DNA from: Streptococcus sp. S784/96/1
Lineage (GTDB): Bacteria; Bacillota; Bacilli; Lactobacillales; Streptococcaceae
Direction: 5' to 3'
NCBI RefSeq assembly: GCF_902729355.1
Contig: NZ_CACVCC010000007.1
Location: forward strand, 30,438-94,437
Length of the DNA stretch: 64,000 nt
The notes below the pieces were generated by a model that was not told where the DNA came from, ran no database searches, and saw only the letters and a program-made list of their open reading frames with translations. This document shows positions 46,543 to 57,469 of the stretch, piece after piece. Each line of letters opens with the position of its first letter. Position 1 is the stretch's first letter. The translations under genes were made by a program, and so were the position numbers.

Positions 46543-46917
46543 TTAGTCTATTTCATATAAAAGATAGTGATCGTATCCTATCACTTCCTTGAGGTAAGCT
46601 TGATCTTCTGAGGATACTTCAAATTCTGGGAAAGTTGCTACTAAACTGCACAAATATAAGTAGTTAGGATGCCTACGATAAGAAAAACGATTTCCTCCAA
46701 ATCGTCCTTGGCAGAAATCAAAAGCAAGTTTTAGTTCTTGACTTGTTCTTTTTACCAGTATCTCATCAAGATAATCGAGTTGACTTTTATCAGTACTTAC
46801 AATCATGGCTCGCATGGTATTCGCCAAAACCAATAACCAGTCCGACTGACTCTCTAGTTGTTTAGGTTTCGACTTTAGTTTGTCTTTGAGCTGCATATAA
46901 TTTTGTTTAATACACAT
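46543..46917 (-). CDS. Small protein of unknown function in the purine operon
   Basis: A 124-residue cytoplasmic protein with a strong site (AAAGGAGGAGAC) before the ATG. It starts MCIKQNYMQLKDKLKSKPKQ and contains FDFCQGRFGGNRFSYRRHP. No family recognised. It lies between the GNAT gene and purH on the same strand and is probably translated from the purine mRNA. Confidence 0.7.
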   Translation of the reverse strand: MCIKQNYMQLKDKLKSKPKQLESQSDWLLVLANTMRAMIVSTDKSQLDYLDEILVKRTSQELKLAFDFCQGRFGGNRFSYRRHPNYLYLCSLVATFPEFEVSSEDQAYLKEVIGYDHYLLYEID

Positions 46918-46964
46918 GTCTCCTCCTTTTAGATTAGCGTGAATAGTTTGAGTGTTAATCTGCT

Positions 46965-47717
46965 TTATCTTATCTCATAAGCTCTGTATTCGTGTGAAAA
47001 TTCATAGCCGAGTTTTTCTGCTAAATCTAACGAAATCTTCGTATGGGCATCCCAGCTAGGGTAAAGATTTCTATCTAGGCAAGTCAAAATCAGCTTAGCT
47101 GCGACTACTTTTGCCAGACCCTTTCGCCTAAAACCAGGGTGAGTATCTATCTCGATTTCAATCCCATTTTCATAGGTTGAGTAAGACGAGGCACCAGCCA
47201 CTAGCTTTCCTTGATAAAGGGCAATAACTCCTAGTCCAAGTTGAGAATAGTGCTGGTAATCATCGTAATTTGCGACCAAGTCTTGTGACCAGCCTTCGGT
47301 CAAACAAACTTTATACAGCTGTTCATCAATCCATTGCAATTCAAAACCTTCTGGCAAGTTAGTCATAAATTCTTCTAACTTCTCACGGTCAAATCTAGTA
47401 TCTTTCTTGGTTGCATAGCGTGTAAAAGCATGAGCCTTTGCCCTGTATGTCATTTCTATTAAATCCGACCACCCTTGATGCTGCGGAACAAGGATAATGT
47501 CCTCTCCTCGACATTCTTCAATCAAATCAAGATTTGGCTTTCCTGCTAAAAATCCAAAAGAAGCCTGTTTTCCTAGTTTTGCCAAGGCCGAATGTGGGTA
47601 TTCTAGGTTATCTACAAAAATCTCTCCCATCACCCCCTGCAAGCAAGACCAGATGATTGTTTCTTCCCAATCTTGAAACAAAGGAATTACTAATGATAAA
47701 TTTTTTAATCTTTTCAT
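46965..47717 (-). CDS. GNAT-family N-acetyltransferase
   Basis: A 250-residue protein. The C-terminal third has the acetyl-CoA-binding GNAT core: VAGASSYSTYENGIEIEIDT, then HPGFRRKGLAKVVAAKLI (R-x-x-G-x-A type loop). The N-terminal part resembles the GNAT-like proteins with a long first domain found beside purN. Substrate unknown. Co-directional with purN (22 bp downstream). Confidence 0.8.
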   Translation of the reverse strand: MKRLKNLSLVIPLFQDWEETIIWSCLQGVMGEIFVDNLEYPHSALAKLGKQASFGFLAGKPNLDLIEECRGEDIILVPQHQGWSDLIEMTYRAKAHAFTRYATKKDTRFDREKLEEFMTNLPEGFELQWIDEQLYKVCLTEGWSQDLVANYDDYQHYSQLGLGVIALYQGKLVAGASSYSTYENGIEIEIDTHPGFRRKGLAKVVAAKLILTCLDRNLYPSWDAHTKISLDLAEKLGYEFSHEYRAYEIR

Positions 47718-47739
47718 AGGGTGATTGTAACAAATTATC

Positions 47740-48294
47740 CTATTTCTTTACAACTCCCAACTCTCTAATCACCTCCGGATACAGCACATACTCCGCTTCG
47801 TGTATCCGTGCTTCAAAGGTTTCAAGCGTATCATCTGCTAAACGCGATACACGGACTTGTTTGATAACTTGTCCTGTATCTACCCCTGAGTCCACCCAAT
47901 GAACTGTTACACCACTTTCAGAAACACCTGCATTCCAAGCGTCTTCGATGCCATGGGCACCCGGAAATTCTGGTAAGTAAGCTGGGTGAATATTGATGAT
48001 GCGACCTTCATAAGCAGACAGCAAGGTGTTACTCACAATTTTCATATAACCAGCCAAAACAACCAAATCAATTTGGTGCTTATCTAGCAATTCCACAATG
48101 GATTCTTCGTAAGCCACCTTGTTTTCAAATTCTTTGAGTTCAAAAGTATAGCTGGTCACACCCAAATTTTGAGCACGTTCTAGCACATAGGCCTCTCGTT
48201 TATCAGCGAAGAGGAACTCAACTGGAAATTGCTCTGCAATGACCTGAAAGTTAGAACCATTACCCGAAGCAAATACTGCTATTTTTTTTGCCAT
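47740..48294 (-). CDS. purN: Phosphoribosylglycinamide formyltransferase
   Basis: A 184-residue enzyme transferring formyl from 10-formyl-THF to GAR. FASGNGSNFQVIAEQF is the phosphate loop, NIHPAYLPEFPGAHGIEDA has the catalytic Asn-His pair near 106-108, and SGVTVHWVDSGVDTGQVI gives the catalytic Asp. It overlaps the purM stop by one base. Confidence 0.96.
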   Translation of the reverse strand: MAKKIAVFASGNGSNFQVIAEQFPVEFLFADKREAYVLERAQNLGVTSYTFELKEFENKVAYEESIVELLDKHQIDLVVLAGYMKIVSNTLLSAYEGRIINIHPAYLPEFPGAHGIEDAWNAGVSESGVTVHWVDSGVDTGQVIKQVRVSRLADDTLETFEARIHEAEYVLYPEVIRELGVVKK

Positions 48295-49319
48295 TAGCGA
48301 ATCACCACACTCGCGTCAGCTTTTTCCACGATACGACCAAGCTCATAAACTGGCTCGTCTAGGAGCTCTGTCACACGCGCCACATTTTCAGGACTAACCG
48401 CCAACATGAGCCCAATCCCCATATTGAAGATTTCAAACATTTCCTCATGCTTAATCTCACCGTATTTCTCAAGAGCTTTGAAAATCGGCAAAACTGGGAT
48501 TTTATCCTTACCAATTTCTGCAGCCAAATTGTCCGCAAACATACGAGGCACATTTTCGATAAAGCCGCCACCTGTGATGTGAGCAATGCCATTAACCAGC
48601 CCTGCTTTGACAAGAGGCAACACTTGCTTGACATAGATACGAGTTGGCTCAAGAAGGACATCTTTGAGTTTTTGACCTTCCAACTCAGGTAGCACTTCGT
48701 CACCTGTGTAATCTGCAAAGACACGGCGAACGAGAGAATACCCATTCGAATGAATCCCGCTAGAAGCAAGTCCAAGAAGAACATCGCCTGCTTTAACTTT
48801 TGAGCCATCAATAATCTGAGACTTCTCAGCAATCCCTACTGCAAAACCAGCTAAATCATAGTCGTCTTCGCCGTACATTCCAGGCATTTCAGCGGTTTCT
48901 CCACCAATAAGAGCAGCCCCAGCTTGCACACAGCCTTCTGCCACACCAGCGACAACTTGTTCCAACTTTTCAGGAACATTTTTACCAGTCGCCACATAGT
49001 CAAGGAAGTAAAGTGGCTCAGCACCAGCAGCGATAATGTCGTTGACACACATGGCAACGCAATCTTGACCAATGGTATCGTGCTTATCATATTTGATTGC
49101 TAGCATGAGCTTGGTCCCAACACCGTCTGTCCCTGAGATAAGGACTGGCTCTTTGACACCTGTTGTCGTTAGGTCAAACATCCCGCCGAAGCCACCGAGA
49201 GCTCCCATCACACCCAGACGCTCAGTACGCGCCACGTGCTTCTTAATCCGCTCAACAACCTCATAACCAGCTTCAACATCCACACCAGATTGGGCATACG
49301 CATTTTTGTTTTTAGACAT
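48294..49319 (-). CDS. purM: Phosphoribosylformylglycinamidine cyclo-ligase
   Basis: A 341-residue AIR synthetase. It starts [35 protein letters not shown] and [20 protein letters not shown] are the ATP-binding parts. It is followed without a gap by purN. AAGGAGAAAGAA precedes the ATG. Confidence 0.96.
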   Translation of the reverse strand: MSKNKNAYAQSGVDVEAGYEVVERIKKHVARTERLGVMGALGGFGGMFDLTTTGVKEPVLISGTDGVGTKLMLAIKYDKHDTIGQDCVAMCVNDIIAAGAEPLYFLDYVATGKNVPEKLEQVVAGVAEGCVQAGAALIGGETAEMPGMYGEDDYDLAGFAVGIAEKSQIIDGSKVKAGDVLLGLASSGIHSNGYSLVRRVFADYTGDEVLPELEGQKLKDVLLEPTRIYVKQVLPLVKAGLVNGIAHITGGGFIENVPRMFADNLAAEIGKDKIPVLPIFKALEKYGEIKHEEMFEIFNMGIGLMLAVSPENVARVTELLDEPVYELGRIVEKADASVVIR

Positions 49320-49406
49320 TTCTTTCTCCTTTTTGATGTTGACAAACTTGTCAACCTTGTAAACAAACCGTCAATTTAGTGTCAATTCTTTTGGAAAATA
49401 GCAGAG

Positions 49407-50861
49407 CTATTTAACGTGATCAATGTGAAAACTGACCTTTTCTTCCAAGCTCTTAAGATAAGCTTCCTCATAGTCATACAATGGGGTTGGATAGTTCCCA
49501 TCAAAATAAGCCACACAGAGCCCACCATTTGGCGCATCGGTTTCTAAGCCAATCGAGTCAATCAAGCCATCCAATGACAAATATGTCAAGCTATCTGCCC
49601 CAATAATGTCACACACTTCTTCCACACTATGATTGGCCGAAATCAATTCCCGACGGGTCTGGATGTCAATCCCATAAAAACATGGGTATTTCAACTCTGG
49701 ACTTCCAATCGCCACATGAACTTCCTTAGCACCAGCTTCACGCAATAATTGAACAATACGGCGTGACGTTGTTCCTCGAACAATCGAGTCATCAACCATG
49801 ACCACACGTTTATCCTTGACGACACCAGATACCGCTGAGAGTTTCATGCGAACACCCTGCTCACGTAATTCTTGCGTTGGTTGGATAAAGGTCCGATGCG
49901 TGTATTGATTTTTGACCAAGCCCATCTCGTTTGGCAGACCTGATTCTTCAGCGAAGCCCATAGCTGCTGATAAGGATGAGTTTGGCACACCAACCACAAT
50001 GTCAGCTTCATACTTGAATTCCTGCGCCAGCCTTCTTCCCATATTTTTACGAGCCGTATGGACGTTGACACCCGCAATGGTGGAGTCAGGACGTGCAAAA
50101 TACACATATTCCATCGAACAAATAGCCAACTGTGTATCAGTGGTGTAAGTATCATACTGGATGCCATTGTCATCAATGATAAGCACTTCTCCAGGATTGA
50201 CATCTCGAACCCACTCGGCACCAACTACTTCAAAGGCGCAGGTTTCTGAAGAGACTACCCAAGCGCCATTTTTCATTTTTCCAATAGAAAGCGGGCGGAA
50301 GCCATTAGGATCAAGCGCCGCAATGAGTTTGTCCTCTGTCATTAAAAGATAAGCAAAGCCACCTTTGACAGTATTCAAAGCCTCTTTAACCTTCCCCATA
50401 AATTCCGGATTGTGGCTACGGCGAATGAGGTGCATCAAGATTTCTGTATCTGATGAAGCATTAAAAATGGCCCCTTGCGCTTCCAATTCTTTTTTTAACG
50501 ACACCGCATTGGTTAAATTCCCATTGTGGGCAAGAGCTAGTTGCTCATTGGTAAAGGTGTAAAGAAAGGGCTGAATGTTATTGATTGAGGCTGCGCCTGC
50601 TGTCGCATAGCGCACATGTCCAATCGCTGCTGTCCCTGTTAATTTTTCCAAATCAGCTGGCTTTTTAAAGACTTCTGAGAGCAACCCTGTATCACGGTGG
50701 CCCAACAGATGCCCTTGGTCATTTGAGACAATCCCCGCCCCTTCTTGACCGCGGTGCTGCAGGCTATGAAGCCCAAAATAGGTCACTTGGGCTGCCTGTG
50801 GGTGTCCCCAAATGCCAAAGACACCACATTCTTCATTTAATGATTTTACTTCGTATGTCAT
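49407..50861 (-). CDS. purF: Amidophosphoribosyltransferase
   Basis: A 484-residue enzyme that commits PRPP to purines. The propeptide is [11 protein letters not shown]; the catalytic Cys12 lies in [11 protein letters not shown]. The glutaminase part has [11 protein letters not shown] and the C-terminal half has the PRPP-binding [13 protein letters not shown] near 365. It is feedback-inhibited by nucleotides in other bacteria. Located between purL and purM. Confidence 0.96.
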   Translation of the reverse strand: MTYEVKSLNEECGVFGIWGHPQAAQVTYFGLHSLQHRGQEGAGIVSNDQGHLLGHRDTGLLSEVFKKPADLEKLTGTAAIGHVRYATAGAASINNIQPFLYTFTNEQLALAHNGNLTNAVSLKKELEAQGAIFNASSDTEILMHLIRRSHNPEFMGKVKEALNTVKGGFAYLLMTEDKLIAALDPNGFRPLSIGKMKNGAWVVSSETCAFEVVGAEWVRDVNPGEVLIIDDNGIQYDTYTTDTQLAICSMEYVYFARPDSTIAGVNVHTARKNMGRRLAQEFKYEADIVVGVPNSSLSAAMGFAEESGLPNEMGLVKNQYTHRTFIQPTQELREQGVRMKLSAVSGVVKDKRVVMVDDSIVRGTTSRRIVQLLREAGAKEVHVAIGSPELKYPCFYGIDIQTRRELISANHSVEEVCDIIGADSLTYLSLDGLIDSIGLETDAPNGGLCVAYFDGNYPTPLYDYEEAYLKSLEEKVSFHIDHVK

Positions 50862-51014
50862 TTGATTTTTCCTTTTTGGGTGTTTTTCGTATGTGGTGAT
50901 GACATTATTTCATGACTAAATCAATAGTCCTTGACACCTCCAGAGTGATGTTATCACTTTTTTATCACGGTGAAAAGCACCTACTACGAGTTCACTTTCG
51001 TTCACTCATTCATT

Positions 51015-54000
51015 TTATTTCCCTGTAAAATACTTCACGGCACTTTCAAAGAGTTTTTGGTCTTTATTTCCTGGAATATTTTGGAAAAGACCTTCTTCCC
51101 AACGTTCTGAGTGCCCCATCTTACCAATGATTTGCCCGTTCTTGCTCGTAATTCCTTCGATGGCATGAAGAGATCCATTTGGATTATATTGGCTATCCAT
51201 ACTTGGCTGACCAGTAAAGTCCACATATTGACTCCAAATTTGCCCATTATCACGCAACTCTGCAAATTCTTCTGCTGTCACGACAAATTTTCCTTCACCG
51301 TGTGATACTGGAATCGCATAAACATCGCCTACTTGGACACCTGCAAGCCATGGAGAGTTGGTATTCGCCACACGAGTTTCCACCATTTTGGCAACGTGTT
51401 GGTTAGCATCGTTGTAGAAAAGGGTTGGGCTGGTTTCAGTCGTATCCTCAAAATTACCATAAGGTAGGAGGCCTGATTTCACAAGCGCTTGGAAACCATT
51501 ACAGATACCGATGATCAAACCACCACGGTCGATAAAGTTGTCAATAGCAGAGCGCACTTTTGCATTGAGTAAGATATTCACGATAAATTTAGCTGAGCCA
51601 TCTGGCTCATCCGCAGCAGAGAAACCGCCAGCAAAGAAGAGAATATTAGCCTGATTAATATGGTCAACCATAGTGTCAACAGACTGCTCAATCGCTTCAC
51701 CATCAAGAGTGACAAACGGAACCATGTTCACCTTAGCACCGGCCTGTTCAAAAGCCTTAGCCGAATCATATTCAGAGTTTGTCCCCGGGAAAACTGGAAT
51801 GTAAACCAAAGGTTTGTCAACGATTTCTTTAGCTTGTTTCACGGTATCAGTGACAATAGCGGGTAATGTTTCCAAAGTTGTTTCTTGTTCAAACACCGTT
51901 GGATAGATATCTTCTAATGTGCCTTCAAAGGCTGCTAGTAAGCTCTCACCAGATAGGTTGACACCATTGACAACTACGTTAAAGTCCGCTGTCGTTTGAC
52001 CAATTTTCACCGCGTCAGCAATCTCCTCTTTTGAAGTAAAAATGAAACCTCCCAATTGAGCTGTCAAGCTACTGTCAAGCTCTGCTATTTCCACAGAAAC
52101 ACCGATACGATTACCGAATGTCGCTAGAGCTAGAGCTTCAATCAGACCACCATATTTGACAGCGGAAGCTGAAGTCAACGTATGTTTTTCTTGAATGGCA
52201 GACAAGGCTTCAAAATTCTGCTTAATCAGTGCAAAATCAATATCGGCAGAGATGGCTTGACCTGGTAGGTAGTAAATGTTCTCTCCAGAAACTTTGAACT
52301 CTGGCGACAAAACCTTACGAGTATCCGCAGTCGTTACCCCAAAGGCAACGAGCGTTGGAGGGACAGTCAACTCTTCAAAAGTACCTGACATTGAATCCTT
52401 ACCACCGATTGATGGCAAACCAAGCTGAATTTGAGCTTCAATAGAGCCAAGGAGAGCTGCAACTGGTTGACCAAAGCGGTCAGCTTGTTTATCCATACGC
52501 TGAAAGTATTCTTGATAAGAGAAGCGAGCCTTAGACCAGTTAGCCCCTGTTGCTGCTAACCGTGCAGTCGCTTCAATGACTGCATAAGCAGCCCCATGAT
52601 ATGGAGACCATTCTGCGATATAAGGATTAAATCCTTGTCCTATCACAGAGGCTGTCGTTGTCACACCATGCTGAACTGGTAATTTCTGTACAGAAGCCTC
52701 TGTTGGAGTCACTTGATAACGGCCTCCAAGCGGATGATTAACAGTAGAGCGACCAACAGAACTATCAAAAATCGTCTGCAACCCTTTTTGACTAGCGTGG
52801 TTCAAATCAGCCAAAACAGCTAAAGTATCTTTTTCAAGAGTTTCTGCTGAAGTGACGCGTACTTCTGGAGCAGCTACTTCGCTGTCCACTACATTGGCAT
52901 CTACTACTACGCGAACCCCATTGGTATCAAGGAAGCGACGCTCAATATCCACAATGGTTTGCCCATTCCACATCATGACAAGATTTGGTTTTTCAGTCAC
53001 TGTTGCCACAACTACAGCATGAATATTTTCTGTCGCACAAGCTGAGATAAAAGTATCCACATCACTAGGACGCACCACAACCGCCATACGCTCTTGGGAT
53101 TCTGAGATAGCAATCTCTGTACCGTTTAGACCAGCATATTTAAGTGGCACCTTATCAAGGTCAATTTCAAGTCCGTCAGCCAATTCACCGATGGCGACAC
53201 AGACACCACCTGCACCAAAGTCATTTGATTTTTTAATAAGCCGAGTCACTTCACCATTACGGAAGAGGCGTTGAATTTTACGCTCTTCAATGGCATTTCC
53301 TTTTTGAACCTCTGCGCCAGCTGTTTCAACCGATTCAACCGTCTGAACTTTAGACGAACCTGTCGCTCCACCGACACCATCACGACCTGTTTTTCCACCA
53401 AGAAGAATGACCACATCTCCCGCTTCTGGTTTTTCACGGATAACATTTTCCTTTGGAGCCGCACCAACAACCGCACCAAGCTCCATCCGTTTAGCCACAA
53501 AGCCTGGATGGAAATACTCACGCACATACGTCGTTGCAAGTCCAATTTGATTTCCATATGAAGAATACCCATGAGCTGCCGTTTTTGAAATGACCTGCTG
53601 TGGCAATTTTCCTTCACGCGTCGCCGAAAGCGGAACTGTAATGTCGCCAGCCCCTGAAATCCGCATCGCTTGGTAAACATATGAACGCCCTGACAAGGGA
53701 TCACGAATCGCTCCGCCAATACAAGTCGCCGCTCCGCCAAACGGCTCAATTTCTGTTGGGTGATTGTGAGTTTCATTCTTGAACATAAGGAGCCACGGCT
53801 CTTTAACGCCATTGACATCAACCTCAATCTCTACTGAGCAAGCATTGATTTCATCTGATACTTCCATATCATCCAAACGGCCATTGGCACGCTCGTAGCG
53901 TCCAAAAATCGTCGCCATATCCATCAAAGTTTGTGGCTTATCTGAGCGCCCCAATTCCTCACGCATAGCTAAATATTTATCATAGGTTGCTTGCAACTGC

Positions 54001-54740
54001 TCTTGGAATTGTGATTCCGAAAAATTGATCTGTTTCAATTCTGTTTCAAAAGTGGTGTGACGGCAGTGGTCTGACCAATAAGTATCCAAAACCTTCAACT
54101 CAGTTTCAGTTGGCACGCGCCCAATTGATTTAAAGTAATCTTGAATAAAGACAAGGTCAGCAACCTCCATAGCTATTCCCTGTTCTGCCTTATAAACCGA
54201 AAAATCTTCTGCCGTATAAGTTTCAAAGAAATCCAAGGTTGGAATGGTTTTATCTGACACTGAAAATGCCTGCGGTTGAATAGCTATTGTAATATCCTTG
54301 AAACGTGAATCAACGGGATTTAAAAGATAATGCTTTACCGCTTCCAACTCATCTGCTGCAATATCCTTATTCACCAAATAAAGCTGGGCGGTATTCACGA
54401 CGACATCCGTTGTCCCCCCTAGCAATAGCAGAGCTTCTTGAGCTGAAACTGCCCGTTGATCAAATTGACCAGGCAAACTTTCAATCGCAAAAAAGGCTGA
54501 TTGACTAAGAGATTCCGCTACTTCAGTTTCTGACAAAATGTTATCAGTCACTTGCTCAGAAAAAATGTGTTTTTCAGCTCGTTCAACGAGATTTTCTGAT
54601 AAATTGAACACATCATAAACCTGCACAATGCGAACAGTTGACAAACTAGTCAACTGCAACCGATGGGTCAATTCTTTCACCAGAGCCTGTGATTTTACCT
54701 GAAAATCAGCCTTCTTTTCAACGAAAATACGTCTATCCAT
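51015..54740 (-). CDS. purL: Phosphoribosylformylglycinamidine synthase (large form)
   Basis: A 1241-residue single-chain FGAM synthetase. DTYWSDHCRHTTFETEL is near 227, ETHNHPTEIEPFGGAATCIG near 315, and the glutaminase domain at the C terminus has FPGTNSEYDSAKAF, IGICNGFQALVKSGLLP with the catalytic Cys near 1090, and SHGEGKF. This matches the long form used by streptococci (no separate purQ or purS). It follows purC. Confidence 0.97.
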   Translation of the reverse strand: MDRRIFVEKKADFQVKSQALVKELTHRLQLTSLSTVRIVQVYDVFNLSENLVERAEKHIFSEQVTDNILSETEVAESLSQSAFFAIESLPGQFDQRAVSAQEALLLLGGTTDVVVNTAQLYLVNKDIAADELEAVKHYLLNPVDSRFKDITIAIQPQAFSVSDKTIPTLDFFETYTAEDFSVYKAEQGIAMEVADLVFIQDYFKSIGRVPTETELKVLDTYWSDHCRHTTFETELKQINFSESQFQEQLQATYDKYLAMREELGRSDKPQTLMDMATIFGRYERANGRLDDMEVSDEINACSVEIEVDVNGVKEPWLLMFKNETHNHPTEIEPFGGAATCIGGAIRDPLSGRSYVYQAMRISGAGDITVPLSATREGKLPQQVISKTAAHGYSSYGNQIGLATTYVREYFHPGFVAKRMELGAVVGAAPKENVIREKPEAGDVVILLGGKTGRDGVGGATGSSKVQTVESVETAGAEVQKGNAIEERKIQRLFRNGEVTRLIKKSNDFGAGGVCVAIGELADGLEIDLDKVPLKYAGLNGTEIAISESQERMAVVVRPSDVDTFISACATENIHAVVVATVTEKPNLVMMWNGQTIVDIERRFLDTNGVRVVVDANVVDSEVAAPEVRVTSAETLEKDTLAVLADLNHASQKGLQTIFDSSVGRSTVNHPLGGRYQVTPTEASVQKLPVQHGVTTTASVIGQGFNPYIAEWSPYHGAAYAVIEATARLAATGANWSKARFSYQEYFQRMDKQADRFGQPVAALLGSIEAQIQLGLPSIGGKDSMSGTFEELTVPPTLVAFGVTTADTRKVLSPEFKVSGENIYYLPGQAISADIDFALIKQNFEALSAIQEKHTLTSASAVKYGGLIEALALATFGNRIGVSVEIAELDSSLTAQLGGFIFTSKEEIADAVKIGQTTADFNVVVNGVNLSGESLLAAFEGTLEDIYPTVFEQETTLETLPAIVTDTVKQAKEIVDKPLVYIPVFPGTNSEYDSAKAFEQAGAKVNMVPFVTLDGEAIEQSVDTMVDHINQANILFFAGGFSAADEPDGSAKFIVNILLNAKVRSAIDNFIDRGGLIIGICNGFQALVKSGLLPYGNFEDTTETSPTLFYNDANQHVAKMVETRVANTNSPWLAGVQVGDVYAIPVSHGEGKFVVTAEEFAELRDNGQIWSQYVDFTGQPSMDSQYNPNGSLHAIEGITSKNGQIIGKMGHSERWEEGLFQNIPGNKDQKLFESAVKYFTGK

Positions 54741-54804
54741 ACTAAACTCCTTTATCGACAGAATACTCCTATCGATTGTCCTTTCTTTAAACCATGCTTA
54801 CTGA

Positions 54805-55512
54805 CTAATCCAATGTTTTCAAACGATCCAACACGACCCTATAAGCATCTGTCAGACTGCCTAGATCACGACGGAAAACATCCTTATCCATATGATTCCC
54901 ATCAGCATCCCAAAGGCGACAGTTATCTGGTGAAAATTCGTCCGCTAAAATAATCTTGCCATCCTTGTCAAAGCCAAATTCTAATTTAAAATCAATCAAA
55001 CGTAGTCCAATTTGACTAAACCACCCTTTTAGCAAATCATTGATACGACGTGTCTCAGTCTTAAGATAGGCAATTTCTTCTTCTGTCGCAATCTTCAAGA
55101 ACTGCACATGCTCATCATTGATAAAAGGATCATCCAAATCATCATTTTTGTAGTAAAATTCCACAATCGGCGTCTCTAAAATAAGACCTTCTTTCACCCC
55201 AAAACGTTTTGAAAAAGACCCAGCTGTCACATTCCGAAGCACAACCTCTAAAGGAATAATTGTCACTTTTTGATTTAATTGTTCGGTTTCTGACACTTGT
55301 TTAATAAAATGCGTTGCCACACCCGCAGCATTTAGTTTGGCAAAAATAAGAGACGAAATCTGATTATTAAGCACGCCTTTACCTTCAATCGTCTCCTTAC
55401 GAGCACCATTTAGCATTGTAGCTTGGTCCTTATAGACTGCTTTAATCACATGTTCGTCTTCTGTCATATAAATATCTTTGGCTTTTCCTTGATAAATAAG
55501 TTGATTGGACAT
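54805..55512 (-). CDS. purC: SAICAR synthetase
   Basis: A 235-residue enzyme adding aspartate to CAIR. I start at the ATG at 55512 ([15 protein letters not shown]) because AAAGGCG lies ahead; an ATG six codons upstream has no site. [26 protein letters not shown] and [15 protein letters not shown] are family motifs. First gene of the pur block, with its own promoter and PurBox. Confidence 0.96.
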   Translation of the reverse strand: MSNQLIYQGKAKDIYMTEDEHVIKAVYKDQATMLNGARKETIEGKGVLNNQISSLIFAKLNAAGVATHFIKQVSETEQLNQKVTIIPLEVVLRNVTAGSFSKRFGVKEGLILETPIVEFYYKNDDLDDPFINDEHVQFLKIATEEEIAYLKTETRRINDLLKGWFSQIGLRLIDFKLEFGFDKDGKIILADEFSPDNCRLWDADGNHMDKDVFRRDLGSLTDAYRVVLDRLKTLD

Positions 55513-55544
55513 AAAAAGTTCGCCTTTCATCAGTTATTATTACG

Positions 55545-55573
55545 ATTTTACCAGAATATCCGCCTTTCATCAA
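55545..55573 (-). promoter_or_regulatory. purC promoter
   Basis: TTGATG (55568-55573), 17 bp, and TAAAAT (55545-55550) preceded by TGG. Start about 55538. A 12-mer TGATGAAAGGCG occurs both at the -35 and at the purC ribosome-binding site. Confidence 0.65.
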
Positions 55574-55603
55574 GAAAAACACTAAAAATAGATAAAATAA
55601 AAA

Positions 55604-55632
55604 GTTATCGTTCGTTTAAATCGAACAATAAC
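55604..55632 (-). terminator. plsX terminator overlapping the purC PurBox
   Basis: GTTATTGTTCG pairs with CGAACGATAAC (11 bp, one G-U as minus-strand RNA) over a 7-base loop and is followed by TTTTTATTTT, an intrinsic terminator just after plsX. The same stem contains GTTCG-N7-CGAAC (55610-55626), a PurBox-like palindrome centred about 80 bp upstream of the predicted purC start, close to the -76 spacing known for PurR activation in lactococci. Confidence 0.7.
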
Positions 55633-55650
55633 ATCTTTTGATTATCTATT

Positions 55651-56646
55651 TTACGCTTTATCTGCAAATTCTGTCACTAACTGTGACACCACATCTGTCT
55701 CCAACATGGTACGAATTTGTTTAATCGTATAGTAAATCGAAGTCGCATCGCTAGAGCCATGGGCCTTAACCACCGGTGCTTGCACACCAAATAACACCGC
55801 ACCACCAGCTTTAGAATAGTCCATCGTATCCTTCAAACCATAGAGACTATCCTTCAGCAAAAGAGCCCCTAATTTCCCTTTGACTCCTGCCGAAGTAATC
55901 GCTGATTTCAAAGCTCCCATAACAGACTTTGCTGTCCCTTCAATGGTTTTCAGCACAGCGTTTCCCGTGAAACCATCCGATACCACCACATCCGCAACAT
56001 CATTCAATAATTCACGCGCCTCCACATTTCCAATGAAATGAATCGACGGTTCATTCGCTAGCAAGCGATAAGCCTCTTGATGTATTGGAGTTCCTTTGGT
56101 CTCCTCCGTACCATTATTTAATAAACCAACACGTGGTCTTTCAATACTACGCACGTTCTTAGCATAAAAAGCCCCTAGAATACCATACTGATGTAAGTGA
56201 GTTGCTGTATTCTCAGCATTGGCACCTAAATCAAGCATGTCAAAATTTTGACCACTCATTGTTGGCAAAGTCGTCATCAAACCTGGACGCTCTACTCCCT
56301 TAATACGCTTCACAATCAAGGTCCCAGCAGTCAGCAAAGCACCTGTATTACCAGCTGATAAAACAGCATCAGCCTCACCATCCTTAACTGCTTTTGCAGC
56401 TAAAACCATGCTCGCATTCTTTTTGGTACGTATAGCCTTAGTGGGCTCATCATCGGAATTGATTTTTTCCTCCGTATGAACAATCGTCACACGATCAGTT
56501 GCTGTCAAATAAGGACGAATCTTCGTGTCATCCCCATACAAAATCACTTCAATATCTGAGAAATCTGCCAAGGCACGGTTCACACCTTCTACAATAGCCT
56601 GAGGAGCATTATCACCACCCATGGCATCTACTGCAATTTTTTTCAT
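55651..56646 (-). CDS. plsX: Phosphate acyltransferase PlsX
   Basis: A 331-residue enzyme making acyl-phosphate from acyl-ACP for phospholipid synthesis. [20 protein letters not shown] is the canonical start; [14 protein letters not shown] and [14 protein letters not shown] are typical. In many streptococci an acpP gene follows plsX before purC; there is none here (only 138 bp to purC). Confidence 0.95.
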   Translation of the reverse strand: MKKIAVDAMGGDNAPQAIVEGVNRALADFSDIEVILYGDDTKIRPYLTATDRVTIVHTEEKINSDDEPTKAIRTKKNASMVLAAKAVKDGEADAVLSAGNTGALLTAGTLIVKRIKGVERPGLMTTLPTMSGQNFDMLDLGANAENTATHLHQYGILGAFYAKNVRSIERPRVGLLNNGTEETKGTPIHQEAYRLLANEPSIHFIGNVEARELLNDVADVVVSDGFTGNAVLKTIEGTAKSVMGALKSAITSAGVKGKLGALLLKDSLYGLKDTMDYSKAGGAVLFGVQAPVVKAHGSSDATSIYYTIKQIRTMLETDVVSQLVTEFADKA

Positions 56647-56704
56647 ACTTTCCTCACAAAATCATTTGATACTCATATTATACCACAAAACCAAAAAGAC
56701 AGTA

Positions 56705-57469
56705 TTAACTGTCCTTTCGCATCACATCTCCCCACTTGCTCAAATCATCAATAAACTTTTTACTCTTGAGTTGAATACCAACATAATTGTCATAAATACC
56801 ATCTATAAAATGGCGGAGCTTCTGCTTCATCTCTGGTTTAACAGAAATTGTCCTAAGCTCATCAAACTGTACTGATTGAAATTTATCCAGTAAATAGGGG
56901 ACATTCGGATCAAGCTGACTACGCTTCAAATCCTTATCGTAATGTTCAGGACACAGAAGACCAGAATACTGATAAGAAAAATCAAACCGTTGCCCAACTC
57001 GATGGCAAAAAACACATTCATGAAAATTTAACTGAGCTCCAAAACGTTCTAAAATCTGAACTTCAAAGATATTGGTCAAAATCTCATAATCCAACCCCTC
57101 ATTCATCAATTCCAAGGTCTTAACTAAGAAGGCAAATAAATGAGGATCTGGCTGATTATCAATAATAGCAGCATCAGCTAAAGCAACCAAATAAGTAGCA
57201 TAAGATAAGATAAAAATATCCTCGTTAATAACCTTATACAGATTAGCATCATGATAATCATGAATATATGAGAGACCGACATCATTCAACTTTACCAAAA
57301 AATTAGCCTGTGTTAAAGGTTGAATCACTGAAGATAATTTCGATTTACTAGCATGCTTGATAAAAAACATGCGCTTACCTGCCGTCTCCGTAAATATCTT
57401 AACTAATTTATCATCTTCACGGTAATTACGATTATAGAGGATTAGCCCTCGCATTTCCTTAATTTCCAT
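56705..57469 (-). CDS. recO: DNA repair protein RecO
   Basis: A 254-residue protein that loads RecA with RecR. An OB-fold start ([20 protein letters not shown]) and a C-terminal helical domain with a CX2C...CXXH zinc-binding pattern ([17 protein letters not shown] near 145-175). It overlaps the aminotransferase end by 11 bp. Confidence 0.93.
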   Translation of the reverse strand: MEIKEMRGLILYNRNYREDDKLVKIFTETAGKRMFFIKHASKSKLSSVIQPLTQANFLVKLNDVGLSYIHDYHDANLYKVINEDIFILSYATYLVALADAAIIDNQPDPHLFAFLVKTLELMNEGLDYEILTNIFEVQILERFGAQLNFHECVFCHRVGQRFDFSYQYSGLLCPEHYDKDLKRSQLDPNVPYLLDKFQSVQFDELRTISVKPEMKQKLRHFIDGIYDNYVGIQLKSKKFIDDLSKWGDVMRKDS

